Shown in pieces: positions 51,158 through 60,064 of a stretch of DNA of 64,000 nt; position 1 is the first letter of the stretch, and each line of letters begins with the position of its first letter. A program made the position numbers and the translations under genes. Location: positions 1 to 64,000 of the forward strand of contig NZ_JAAIKE010000001.1 of the NCBI RefSeq assembly GCF_010915705.1. The letters run 5' to 3'. This DNA comes from Pseudotabrizicola algicola (lineage in GTDB: Bacteria > Pseudomonadota > Alphaproteobacteria > Rhodobacterales > Rhodobacteraceae). Below the pieces are notes generated by a model that did no database searches, had not been told where the DNA came from, and saw only the letters and a program-made list of their open reading frames with translations.

Positions 51158-52459
51158 ATGGCCAACCTGACAACCGACTTTATCGGCATCAAATCCCCCA
51201 ATCCGTTCTGGCTCGCATCCGCGCCACCCACGGACAAGGAATACAACGTGCGCCGCGCCTTCGAGGCAGGCTGGGGCGGGGTCGTGTGGAAAACCCTCGG
51301 GTCCGAAGGGCCGCCGGTGGTGAACGTCAACGGCCCGCGCTATGGCGCGATCTGGGGCGCGGACCGCCGCCTGCTGGGGCTGAACAACATCGAACTCATC
51401 ACCGACCGCCCTCTGGAGGTGAACCTGCGCGAGATCAAGTCGGTCAAGCGCGATTACAAGGACCGCGCGCTCATCATCTCGCTGATGGTGCCTTGTGACG
51501 AGGACTCGTGGAAAGACATTCTGCACCGGATCGAGGATACCGAGGCGGATGGGGTAGAGCTGAACTTTGGCTGCCCGCATGGCATGGCCGAACGCGGCAT
51601 GGGCTCTGCCGTGGGGCAGGTGCCGGAATACATCGAGATGGTCACACGCTGGGTGAAAAAGCACAGCCGTATGCCCTGTATCGTCAAGTTGACGCCGAAT
51701 ATCAGTGACATCCGCAAACCTGCCGAAGCTGCCAAGCGGGGCGGGGCGGATGCGGTCTCGCTCATCAACACCATCAACTCGATCACCTCCGTCAATCTCG
51801 ACACCTTCAGCCCCGAGCCGATGATCGATGGCAAGGGCACCCACGGCGGTTATTGCGGGCCGGCGGTCAAGCCGATCGCGCTGAACATGGTCGCCGAGAT
51901 TGCCCGCAGCCCCGACACGCACGGCCTGCCGATTTCCGGTATCGGCGGGGTGACGACATGGCGCGATGCGGCAGAGTTCATGGCGCTTGGCGCGGGCAAT
52001 GTGCAGGTCTGCACGGCGGCCATGACCTATGGCTTCAAGATCGTGCAGGAAATGATCTCGGGCCTGTCGCAATACATGGATGAGAAGGGTTTCACCTCGA
52101 CCGCCGATCTGGTGGGCCGCGCGGTGCCGAACGTGACCGACTGGCAGTATCTGAACCTGAACTATGTGACCAAGGCCCACATCGATCAGGACGCCTGCAT
52201 CAAATGCGGGCGCTGCTATGCGGCTTGCGAGGACACCAGCCATCAGGCCATCGCGATGAAACCGGGCCGCGTGTTCGAGGTGATGGATGACGAATGCGTC
52301 GCCTGCAATCTCTGCGTCAACGTCTGCCCCGTGGACAGCTGCATCACGATGGTCGAATTGCCCAAGGGTGCCGTGGACCCGCGCACCCAGACAACCGTGG
52401 GTGACTATGCGAACTGGACCACGCATCCGAACAACCCGAGCGTTCAGGCCGCAGAATAA
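51158..52459 (+). CDS. preA: NAD-dependent dihydropyrimidine dehydrogenase subunit PreA
   Basis: 433 residues. The FMN-binding TIM barrel of dihydroorotate dehydrogenase type (PNPFWLASAPPTDKEYNVRRAFEAG, ELNFGCPHGMAERGMGSAVG with an active-site region, KLTPNIS, GIGGVTTWRDAAEF) is followed by two 4Fe-4S clusters (CIKCGRCYAAC and CVACNLCVNVCP). With PreT it catalyses the first step of reductive pyrimidine breakdown. The usual downstream partners, dihydropyrimidinase and beta-ureidopropionase, are not in this window. Confidence 0.93.
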   Translation: MANLTTDFIGIKSPNPFWLASAPPTDKEYNVRRAFEAGWGGVVWKTLGSEGPPVVNVNGPRYGAIWGADRRLLGLNNIELITDRPLEVNLREIKSVKRDYKDRALIISLMVPCDEDSWKDILHRIEDTEADGVELNFGCPHGMAERGMGSAVGQVPEYIEMVTRWVKKHSRMPCIVKLTPNISDIRKPAEAAKRGGADAVSLINTINSITSVNLDTFSPEPMIDGKGTHGGYCGPAVKPIALNMVAEIARSPDTHGLPISGIGGVTTWRDAAEFMALGAGNVQVCTAAMTYGFKIVQEMISGLSQYMDEKGFTSTADLVGRAVPNVTDWQYLNLNYVTKAHIDQDACIKCGRCYAACEDTSHQAIAMKPGRVFEVMDDECVACNLCVNVCPVDSCITMVELPKGAVDPRTQTTVGDYANWTTHPNNPSVQAAE

Positions 52460-52492
52460 GGCGTGGACAGTCCCGCCTAACCCGAAACAGCA

Positions 52493-53350
52493 TTACCGCG
52501 CGCCGGGGGTCATCCTGCGGCGCGCGGCTTGTGTCAGGCGTTTGTGTGTGGTGCCTGTCCGGTTGCGCAGATGCATGGCGGCATAGACAGGTTGACGGAT
52601 CACGGGGGCATCGGCGACCATCTGGTATCCGCCTGCCGCGACCAGAGAGCGGGCCTGCGTTTCCAGCACATAACCTGCACCGCCCATCTGCGCCAAAAGC
52701 AGCGCCACCGCGCTGCTTTGCCCCACTGACAAGGGGGTTGCCGAAAGGTGCGGCAAAAGCTGGCGATGCGCGGCCTCGAAGGCGGGCGAGAAATTGGCGC
52801 AGACATAGGTTTCCGGCGCAAGGCTTGCCAGCGTCTCGGCCGTGGTCGAGATCAGGCGGTAAGGCAGTTCGGCCAGCGTCTCGAAATACAGGTCCGGCTG
52901 CGGCTTGGGTGTGAACAGCAGTGCGAAATCCAGGGCTCCGGTCACGAGATCGGCGCACATCTGCGTCGAGTAATCCGGTTCGATATACAGGGCCGCCTGC
53001 GGCAGCAACGCGCGGAAATCTGCAACGAGGGCACCGAGATGCGCCGGCGCCAGATCATTCTGCACCCCGATCCGCAGTGTCATCGCCGCCGTGCCGCTGG
53101 CGAGGACGGCCCGCCGCGCCATCGTCCATTCCTGCCGCAACAGACGCGCATGGGGCTCGAACTTCAGCCCCTCGGTCGTCAGTTGCGCACCGGCGCGCGA
53201 GCGGGTGAACAGCCGTGCGCCGACAGCCTGTTCCAGCGCCACCAGCCGCGCCGAGACGGTGGATTGCGTGAGGCCCATGCGCTCTGCCGTGCGGTTGAAG
53301 CTGCGGGTTTCGATCAGGTCCAGAAAAGTATCGATCTGGTCCATCTGCAT
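52493..53350 (-). CDS. LysR-family transcriptional regulator
   Basis: 285 residues: N-terminal HTH (DTFLDLIETRSFNRTAERMGLTQSTVSARLVALE) and C-terminal ligand-binding domain. It is transcribed away from the first flavoprotein gene, with about 115 bp between them, the typical arrangement for a LysR regulator and its target operon, so the demethylation cluster is its likely target and an amine or its breakdown product the likely inducer. It converges on preA. Confidence 0.9.
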   Translation of the reverse strand: MQMDQIDTFLDLIETRSFNRTAERMGLTQSTVSARLVALEQAVGARLFTRSRAGAQLTTEGLKFEPHARLLRQEWTMARRAVLASGTAAMTLRIGVQNDLAPAHLGALVADFRALLPQAALYIEPDYSTQMCADLVTGALDFALLFTPKPQPDLYFETLAELPYRLISTTAETLASLAPETYVCANFSPAFEAAHRQLLPHLSATPLSVGQSSAVALLLAQMGGAGYVLETQARSLVAAGGYQMVADAPVIRQPVYAAMHLRNRTGTTHKRLTQAARRRMTPGAR

Positions 53351-53466
53351 GTGAACAGCCTCCGCCGTGCCCTGATCGGTTTTTTCGATTGATAGCCCCC
53401 TCCCTGCCGAATTGAAAGCCAGTTCGCACGGGCGGATAGTGCGGCAAAAGCAGGGGAGTCCGGGGC

Positions 53467-55908
53467 ATGGCAGCACTGCCTTCAAGCGCGCGCGTGGTGA
53501 TCATCGGGGGCGGTGCCGTGGGGGCCTCCTCGCTCTACCATCTGGCGTTGGCGGGCTGGACGGATTGCGTTCTGCTTGAAAAGAACGAGTTGACGGCGGG
53601 CAGCACTTGGCATGCGGCGGGCAATGTGCCGACCTTTTCGTCAAGCTGGTCGATCATGAACATGCAGCGCTATTCGGCCAGCCTGTATCGGGGCCTTGGC
53701 GAGGCTGTGGGCTATCCGATGAACTACAACGTGACCGGCTCGGTCCGGCTGGGCCATACGGCGGAGCGGCTGCTGGAATTCAAGCGCGTGGTCGGCATGG
53801 GCCGCTCGCAAGGCATGGCGCTCGATATCCTGTCGCCGGAGGAGATCCGCAGCCGCTATCCTTTTGCCGAGACGCATGACCTGACCGGCGCGCTTTACGA
53901 TCCCTATGACGGTGACATCGATCCGGCGCAGTTGACGCAGGCGCTTGCCAAGGGTGCGCGTGATCTGGGCGCGCATGTGGAGCGGTTCTGCCCGGTCACC
54001 GCCGCGCGCTGGACCGGGGCCGAATGGGTGCTGACCACGCCGAAGGGCGAGATCCGCGCCGAATACGTCGTCAATGCGGGCGGCTATTACGCCGCGCAGG
54101 TGGGCCGCATGTTTGGCCGCCGCGTGCCGATGATGGTGATGAGCCATCAATACATGCTGTTCGACACAATCCCCGAACTCGACGCTTGGACGCGGGAGGT
54201 GGGCCACAAGCTGCCGCTGCTGCGGGATGTGGATTCGAGCTATTACCTGCGGCAGGAAAAGATGGGCTTCAACCTTGGCCCTTATGAAAACCCCTGTCGC
54301 GCGCATTGGGCGACGCCGGACGACCCGATGCCGGATGACTTCAGCTTTCAGCTCTTCCCCGATGATCTGGAGCGGCTGGAGTTCCAGATCACCGATGCGA
54401 TGGCGCGCGTGCCACTGTTGGCGCAGGCCAGTCTGCAAAAGGTGATCAACGGGCCGATCCCCTATACGCCGGATGGCAATCCGCTGATCGGGCCGATGCC
54501 GGGGGTGCCGAACGCCTTCGAGGCGACGGTGTTCACCTTTGGCATCTGTCAGGCCGGGGGGGCGGGCAAGGTGCTGGCCGAATGGGTGACGGAAGGCGCG
54601 ACCGAATGGGACATGTGGTCGTGCGACCCGCGCCGCTTCACCGGCTGGGAGGATCACGATTACTGCGTGAAGAAAGGGATGGAGGTCTATGGCCATGAAT
54701 ATGCCATCCATTTCCCGCATCACGTCTGGTCTGCGGGGCGGATGAAGCGCTTGTCTGCCGTGCATGACCGCACCGCCGCCCTTGGCGCGCAGTTCGGCCC
54801 CTATAACGGCTGGGAGCGCGCGCTGTGGTATGCAGAGCCCGGCGATGACACATCCGAGGCGGCGCAGCGCACATGGGCGCGCGGCGGGCCTTGGGCGCGG
54901 GCGGTCAAGGCGGAATGCGAGGCGGTGCGCGATGCCTGCGGCATCCTCGATCTGCCGGGATTTTCGCGCTTTGTCGTCAAGGGGCCACAGGTCGCCGACT
55001 GGCTGGCGCGCCAGATCACCGGCAAGGTGCCGGGGGTGGGGCGGCTGGGGCTGGCCTATTTCGCCGATGAAAAGGGGCGGATCGTTACCGAAATGAGCGT
55101 GGCGCGGCTGGCCGAGGACGAGCTGCTGTTGATCACCGCCGCCACCGCGCAGGAGCATGACAAGGCATGGTTGCTGCGCCATCTGGAAGATGGGCTTGCC
55201 CTCGCCGACGAAAGCGATCGGTGGAGCACGCAGATCGTGACGGGGCCAAAGGCGCGGGACGTGCTGGGCGCGGTGTGCGACGGCGATCTTTCGCGGCCGT
55301 GGCTGACATGGCAGCACGCACGGATCGCGGGGGCCGAGGTGCTGCTGATGCGGGTCAGTTTTGCGGGCGAACTCGGGTGGGAAGTCCATTCACGCGTGGC
55401 GGATACGCCCGCCGTCTGGGATGCGATCTGGGCGGTGGGGCAGGGGCAGGGTTTGCGCCCCTTTGGCATGTTTGCGTTGAACGCGTTGCGGATCGAAAAG
55501 GGCTATCGGGCGTGGAAGGGCGATCTTTCTACCGATTACACTGTTCTGCAGGGCGGGCTGGAGCGCTTTGTCGATTGGGGCAAACCCGAGTTTCGCGGAC
55601 GCGCGGCGCTGCTGGCGGAACGGCAGGCTGGCGTGACCAAGCGATTTGTAACGCTGGCGATCGAGGCGGGGGATACGGACCCGCCCTACATGTCCACGAT
55701 CTGGCACGAGGGGCGGGCGGTGGGCGAGGTGACTTCCGCTGCATGGGGGCACCGTGTGGGCGTCTGCCTTGGGCTTGGGATGCTGCGGGCCGATCTGGCC
55801 GTGGCGGGGACTGCGGTGGAGGTCGAGGTGTTCGGGGAACGCCGCGCGGCGCAGGTGCTGGCCGATGCGCCGGTGTGGGATGCGAAAAACGAGCGGTTGC
55901 GCGGCTGA
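53467..55908 (+). CDS. FAD-dependent dimethylglycine/sarcosine dehydrogenase-like protein with GcvT domain
   Basis: 813 residues in two parts. An N-terminal flavin domain (Rossmann GGGAVGAS, residues 14-21) with His49 in STWHAAG, the site of covalent FAD attachment in dimethylglycine and sarcosine dehydrogenases, and a C-terminal GcvT/aminomethyltransferase domain (from about 440, VRDACGILDLPGFSRFVVKGP, then RIEKGYRAWKGDL). Family members demethylate N-methyl amines, passing the formaldehyde unit to tetrahydrofolate. The substrate is uncertain. First gene of a plus-strand cluster. Confidence 0.88.
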   Translation: MAALPSSARVVIIGGGAVGASSLYHLALAGWTDCVLLEKNELTAGSTWHAAGNVPTFSSSWSIMNMQRYSASLYRGLGEAVGYPMNYNVTGSVRLGHTAERLLEFKRVVGMGRSQGMALDILSPEEIRSRYPFAETHDLTGALYDPYDGDIDPAQLTQALAKGARDLGAHVERFCPVTAARWTGAEWVLTTPKGEIRAEYVVNAGGYYAAQVGRMFGRRVPMMVMSHQYMLFDTIPELDAWTREVGHKLPLLRDVDSSYYLRQEKMGFNLGPYENPCRAHWATPDDPMPDDFSFQLFPDDLERLEFQITDAMARVPLLAQASLQKVINGPIPYTPDGNPLIGPMPGVPNAFEATVFTFGICQAGGAGKVLAEWVTEGATEWDMWSCDPRRFTGWEDHDYCVKKGMEVYGHEYAIHFPHHVWSAGRMKRLSAVHDRTAALGAQFGPYNGWERALWYAEPGDDTSEAAQRTWARGGPWARAVKAECEAVRDACGILDLPGFSRFVVKGPQVADWLARQITGKVPGVGRLGLAYFADEKGRIVTEMSVARLAEDELLLITAATAQEHDKAWLLRHLEDGLALADESDRWSTQIVTGPKARDVLGAVCDGDLSRPWLTWQHARIAGAEVLLMRVSFAGELGWEVHSRVADTPAVWDAIWAVGQGQGLRPFGMFALNALRIEKGYRAWKGDLSTDYTVLQGGLERFVDWGKPEFRGRAALLAERQAGVTKRFVTLAIEAGDTDPPYMSTIWHEGRAVGEVTSAAWGHRVGVCLGLGMLRADLAVAGTAVEVEVFGERRAAQVLADAPVWDAKNERLRG

Positions 55909-55917
55909 CGGGGCGGA

Positions 55918-55964
55918 CCGGGGGCCAGCCCCCGGACCCCCGGGATATTTGGGGACAGAAAATG
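55918..55964 (+). repeat. Intergenic hairpin repeat, copy 1
   Basis: A CGGGGGC / GCCCCCG hairpin (55919-55934) followed by GACCCCCGGGATATTTG and ACAGA before an ATGA. The same layout recurs at 58421-58471. It lies in the short gap between the two flavoprotein genes. Elements of this type (GGACCCCCGAGGATATTT) seem common in Rhodobacterales genomes; that statement is from general knowledge. Confidence 0.6.
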
Positions 55965-55971
55965 AGGCGGA

Positions 55972-58413
55972 GTGGTGGCTGAGATTCCAACCAAGGCGCG
56001 GGCGGTCATTATCGGGGGCGGTATTTCGGGATGCTCTGTCGCCTATCATCTGGCCAAGGCCGGGTGGACGGATGTGGTGCTTCTGGAGCGCAAGCGGCTG
56101 ACCTCGGGGACGACATGGCATGCGGCGGGGCTGATCGGGCAGTTGCGCGGCAGTGCCAACATGACGCGGCTCGCACGGTATTCGGCAGGGCTCTACGTGG
56201 GACTGGAGGCCGAGACGGGCATCGCCACGGGGATGCGGCAGGTCGGATCGATCTCGGTCGCGCTGAAGGCGGACCGGATGGAGGAATTGCGGCGGCAGGC
56301 AACGCTGGCGCGGATTTTCGATGTGGAAGTGCAGGAGGTCTCGCCCGCCGAGATCAAGGCGATGTATCCCCATCTGAATGTGTCGGATGCGGTGGGCGGG
56401 GTGCACCTGCCGCTGGATGGCCAATGCGACCCGGCCAATATCGCGATGGCGCTGGCCAAGGGCGCGCGGATGCGCGGCGCGGTGATTGCCGAGGGCGTGC
56501 GGGTGACGCGCGTGACGCAGGCCGCAGGCCAGGTGACCGGAGTCGATTATGAAAGCGCGGAAGGGCCCGGGCATATCGCGGCAGATGTGGTGATCAACTG
56601 CGGCGGCATGTGGGGGCGTGATCTGGCGGCGCAGAACGGCGTGACCCTGCCGCTGCATGCCTGCGAGCATTTCTATCTGGTGACCGAGCCGATCGAGGGC
56701 TTGGGTCATTTGCCGGTGCTGCGGGTGCCGGATGAATGTGCCTATTACAAATCGGATGCGGGCAAGATGATGCTGGGGGCCTTCGAGCCGAAGGCAAAGC
56801 CCTGGGGGATGGGGGGCATCCGCGCCGATTTCGAGTTCGATACGCTGCCCGAGGATTGGGACCATTTCCAGCCGATCCTCGAGGCGGCGATGGAGCGGAT
56901 GCCTTTGTTCCAGAGCGCTGGCATCCATACATTCTTCAACGGGCCGGAGAGTTTCACCCCGGATGATCGCTATTATCTTGGCCCCACGCCCGAACTGGGC
57001 GGCTACTGGGTGGCGGCGGGGTATAACTCCATCGGGATTGCCTCGTCCGGTGGCGCAGGCATGGCCCTTGCGCAATGGATCACCGAAGGGGAGCCTCCGT
57101 TCGATCTGTGGGAGGTGGATATCCGCCGCGCGCAGCCGTTCCAGAAGAACCGCCGCTACCTCAAGGAGCGGGTGAGCGAGACGCTGGGGCTGCTCTATGC
57201 CGATCACTATCCCTATCGGCAGATGGGGACGAGCCGGGGCGTGCGGCGCAGCCCGCTCCATGCGGCGCTGGCCGCACGGGGGGCGGTGTTTGGCGAGGTC
57301 GCGGGCTGGGAGCGGGCGAACTGGTTTGCGATGCCGGGCCAGACGGCAGAATACCGTTATGGCTGGGGACGCGCGAACTGGTTCGACAACCACCGCGCCG
57401 AGCATATGGCGGTGCGGACGGGTGTGGGCCTGTTCGACATGACCAGTTTTGGCAAGATCCGGGTCGAGGGGCGCGATGCCTGCGCCTTCCTGAACCGGGT
57501 CTGCTCGGCCCAGATGGATGTGGCGGCGGGGCGCATCGTCTATACCATGATGCTGAACGCGCGAGGCGGGATCGAGGCGGATCTGACTGTCACGCGGTTG
57601 AGCGAGACGGAATATCTGCTGGTGGTGCCGGGCGCGACACTGACACGCAATCTGGCCTGGCTGCGGGCGCATCTGGGCGACGATTTCGCGGTGGTCACGG
57701 ATGTGAGCGCGGGGGAGGCGGTTCTGTGCCTGATGGGCCCGCTCGCGCGCGAGGTGATGGCGCGGGTGAGTCCGCAGGATTTCTCGAATGGCGGGCATCC
57801 GTTCGGCCAGGCACGGGAGATCGAGATCGGCATGGGCCTCGCCCGCGCGCATCGGGTGTCCTATGTGGGCGAACTTGGCTGGGAGCTTTATGTGCCGACC
57901 GATCAGGCGGCCCATGTCTTCGAGATATTGCTCGAAGCCGCGCCCGAGATGCGGCTGTGCGGCCTGCACGCGCTGGACAGTTGCCGGATCGAGCAGGCCT
58001 ATCGGCACTGGGGTCATGACATCACCGACGAGGATCATGTGCTGGAGGCAGGGCTTGGGTTTACCGTCAGCCGCAAGAAAACCGGATTCATCGGGCGCGA
58101 GGCTGTGCTGCGCCGCGAGGAGGCGGGGCTGTCGCGGCGTCTGGTGCAGTTTCTGGTGCGTGACCCCGAGGCGATGATCTTTCACAACGAGGCGATCGTT
58201 CGCGACGGGCGTATCGTGGGTCCGGTCACCAGCGGGAACTATGGCCATGCGCTGGGCGGGGCTGTGGGGCTTGGCTACGTTCCGTGCGCCGGGCAGAGCG
58301 AGGCCGAGGTGCTGGGTTCGGCCTATGAGATCGAGATTGCAGGGCGGCGCTACCGGGCAGAGGCGAGCCTGCTGCCGATGTATGATCCGGCTTCTGGGCG
58401 GATGCGCCTGTGA
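55972..58413 (+). CDS. Second FAD-dependent dimethylglycine/sarcosine dehydrogenase-like protein
   Basis: 813 residues, a paralogue-like twin of the previous gene with the same domain order: Rossmann GGGISG (15-20), covalent-FAD-type His50 (TTWHAAG), and a C-terminal GcvT domain with VSYVGELGWELYVPTDQ and DSCRIEQAYRHWG. Together the two could take successive methyl groups from a di- or trimethylated substrate. A GTG start at 55972 (or the next codon) is used, after a GAGGCGG sequence. The differing details suggest different substrates. Confidence 0.88.
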   Translation: MVAEIPTKARAVIIGGGISGCSVAYHLAKAGWTDVVLLERKRLTSGTTWHAAGLIGQLRGSANMTRLARYSAGLYVGLEAETGIATGMRQVGSISVALKADRMEELRRQATLARIFDVEVQEVSPAEIKAMYPHLNVSDAVGGVHLPLDGQCDPANIAMALAKGARMRGAVIAEGVRVTRVTQAAGQVTGVDYESAEGPGHIAADVVINCGGMWGRDLAAQNGVTLPLHACEHFYLVTEPIEGLGHLPVLRVPDECAYYKSDAGKMMLGAFEPKAKPWGMGGIRADFEFDTLPEDWDHFQPILEAAMERMPLFQSAGIHTFFNGPESFTPDDRYYLGPTPELGGYWVAAGYNSIGIASSGGAGMALAQWITEGEPPFDLWEVDIRRAQPFQKNRRYLKERVSETLGLLYADHYPYRQMGTSRGVRRSPLHAALAARGAVFGEVAGWERANWFAMPGQTAEYRYGWGRANWFDNHRAEHMAVRTGVGLFDMTSFGKIRVEGRDACAFLNRVCSAQMDVAAGRIVYTMMLNARGGIEADLTVTRLSETEYLLVVPGATLTRNLAWLRAHLGDDFAVVTDVSAGEAVLCLMGPLAREVMARVSPQDFSNGGHPFGQAREIEIGMGLARAHRVSYVGELGWELYVPTDQAAHVFEILLEAAPEMRLCGLHALDSCRIEQAYRHWGHDITDEDHVLEAGLGFTVSRKKTGFIGREAVLRREEAGLSRRLVQFLVRDPEAMIFHNEAIVRDGRIVGPVTSGNYGHALGGAVGLGYVPCAGQSEAEVLGSAYEIEIAGRRYRAEASLLPMYDPASGRMRL

Positions 58414-58420
58414 CCAGCGC

Positions 58421-58471
58421 CGGGGGGCTGTCTGCCCCCCGGACCCCCCGAGGATATTTGGAAACAGATGA
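58421..58471 (+). repeat. Intergenic hairpin repeat, copy 2
   Basis: CGGGGGGC / GCCCCCCG hairpin (58421-58441) then GACCCCCCGAGGATATTTG and ACAGATGA. It parallels copy 1 at 55918-55964 base for base in layout and precedes the MttB-family gene by 17 bp. Confidence 0.6.
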
Positions 58472-58487
58472 AGGCAAAGGCGTTGCG

Positions 58488-60053
58488 ATGACTGATCTGG
58501 AAGCTGATCTGGGCGAAGTTTGCGAGCCTGCGCGGGCGCGGAGGTCTGGCGGGCGGGGGGCGAGGGTGGCCTTGCGGGCGGCCCCGCTGTCGGAGGAGAT
58601 GCGGCCTGTCCGGCCCGGGATGCGGGGCGGGCAGTACCGGCCGCTGACCGAGGCGGGGGTTGCGCGCATCCATCAGGCTGCCTTGCAGGCGCTGGAGGAA
58701 ATCGGGCTTTCGCAGGCGCCGCCCTCAGGTGTTGAGGTGATGACGGCTGCGGGCGCGGTGCTGGGAAGCGACGGTCGCCTGCGCTTTCCGCGCGCGCTGG
58801 TCGAGGACATGCTGGCGGTGGCGGCGCGCGATATCACGCTTTTTGCCCGCGATCCGCGCCATGATCTGCATCTGACGGGGACGCGGGTGCATTTCGGCAC
58901 GGCGGGCGCGGCGGTGCATATCGTGGACCCGTTCACGCTGGAATACCGCGACTCGACCGCGCAGGATCTTTATGACGCCGCCCGCCTGGTGGACAATCTG
59001 GACAACATCCACTTCTACCAGCGCACGATGGTGTGCCGCGATGTGACAGACAACCGCGACATGGATCTGAACACGCTTTACGGCAGCCTTGCGGGCACCG
59101 TGAAACATGTAGGCACCTCGTTCAGTGATCCGTCGCATGTGGCCGATTGTTTTGATCTGATCTACATGGTGGCGGGCGGCGAGGAGAAATGGCTGGATCG
59201 GCCTTTTGTCAGCAATTCCAATTGCTTCGTGGTGCCGCCCATGAAGTTTGCCGAAGAGTCCTGCATCACGATGGAGGCTTGCATCCGCCGGGGCATGCCG
59301 ATGCTGCTTCTGTCGGCGGGGCAGGCGGGAGCCACGGCGCCGGCGCCCATTGCGCTGACCATCGTGCAGGCGGTCGCGGAATGTCTGGCCGGCGTGGTCT
59401 ATGCCAATGCGATCAAGCCCGGCGCGCCCTGCATCTTTGGCACATGGCCCTTTGTCAGTGATTTGCGCACCGGAGCGATGTCGGGGGGCAGCGCCGAGCA
59501 GGCGCTGCTGACAGCGGGCTGCGCGCAGATGCACCAGTTCTACGGCCTGCCGGGCGGGGCTGCGAGCGGCATATCCGACAGCAAATTGCCCGACATGCAG
59601 GCCGGATGGGAACAGGGGATCACCAATGTGCTGGCGGGCCTGTCGGGGTTGAACATGTGTTACGAGGCCGTGGGGATGCATGCCAGTCTGCTGGGCTTTT
59701 GCCTTGAAAGTCTGGTGCTGGGCGATGACCTGCTGGGTCAGGCGATGCGCTGCGTGCGCGGCATAGATGTGACCGAGGACAGCACCAGCATCGAGGCGAT
59801 GAAAGAGGTCTGTCTGGGCGGGCCGGGGCATTACCTCGGGTCAGACCAGACGCTGCGGCTGATGCAGACCGAATACACCTATCCCGTCGTTGGCAACCGC
59901 ATGAGTCCCAAGGAATGGAACGAGGCGGGCAAGCCGCTGCTGCTGGAAAAGGCGCTTGAGCGGAAGAACGCGATTCTGGCCAAGGCGGGGTCACGGATCG
60001 ACCCGCAGATCGATGCGGCAATCCGCGCCAGATACGCGATCCATTTCCGGTGA
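58488..60053 (+). CDS. MttB-family (trimethylamine methyltransferase-like) protein, non-pyrrolysine
   Basis: 521 residues of the MttB/MtgB superfamily: an N-terminal low-complexity stretch, then YRPLTEAGVARIHQAALQALEEIG, RVHFGTAGAAVHIVD, LVDNLDNIHFYQRTMVCRDV, and the core segments SNSNCFVVPPMKFAEES and PGGAASGISDSKLPD. No in-frame TAG occurs, so this is the non-pyrrolysine type; characterised ones transfer a methyl group from glycine betaine or similar to a corrinoid protein. ATG at 58488 was chosen over an upstream in-frame ATG at 58410, which lies within the repeat region. Confidence 0.85.
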   Translation: MTDLEADLGEVCEPARARRSGGRGARVALRAAPLSEEMRPVRPGMRGGQYRPLTEAGVARIHQAALQALEEIGLSQAPPSGVEVMTAAGAVLGSDGRLRFPRALVEDMLAVAARDITLFARDPRHDLHLTGTRVHFGTAGAAVHIVDPFTLEYRDSTAQDLYDAARLVDNLDNIHFYQRTMVCRDVTDNRDMDLNTLYGSLAGTVKHVGTSFSDPSHVADCFDLIYMVAGGEEKWLDRPFVSNSNCFVVPPMKFAEESCITMEACIRRGMPMLLLSAGQAGATAPAPIALTIVQAVAECLAGVVYANAIKPGAPCIFGTWPFVSDLRTGAMSGGSAEQALLTAGCAQMHQFYGLPGGAASGISDSKLPDMQAGWEQGITNVLAGLSGLNMCYEAVGMHASLLGFCLESLVLGDDLLGQAMRCVRGIDVTEDSTSIEAMKEVCLGGPGHYLGSDQTLRLMQTEYTYPVVGNRMSPKEWNEAGKPLLLEKALERKNAILAKAGSRIDPQIDAAIRARYAIHFR

Positions 60054-60064
60054 AGGGGCAGGAC

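Noticed and set aside
55390-58248. 952-codon minus-strand open frame over the second flavoprotein
   Set aside because: His/Arg/Pro-rich shadow; the plus strand encodes clear FAD and GcvT domains.
58488-60053. Pyrrolysine-containing trimethylamine methyltransferase
   Set aside because: No in-frame TAG codon occurs in the gene and no pyl genes are seen; it belongs to the non-pyrrolysine branch.
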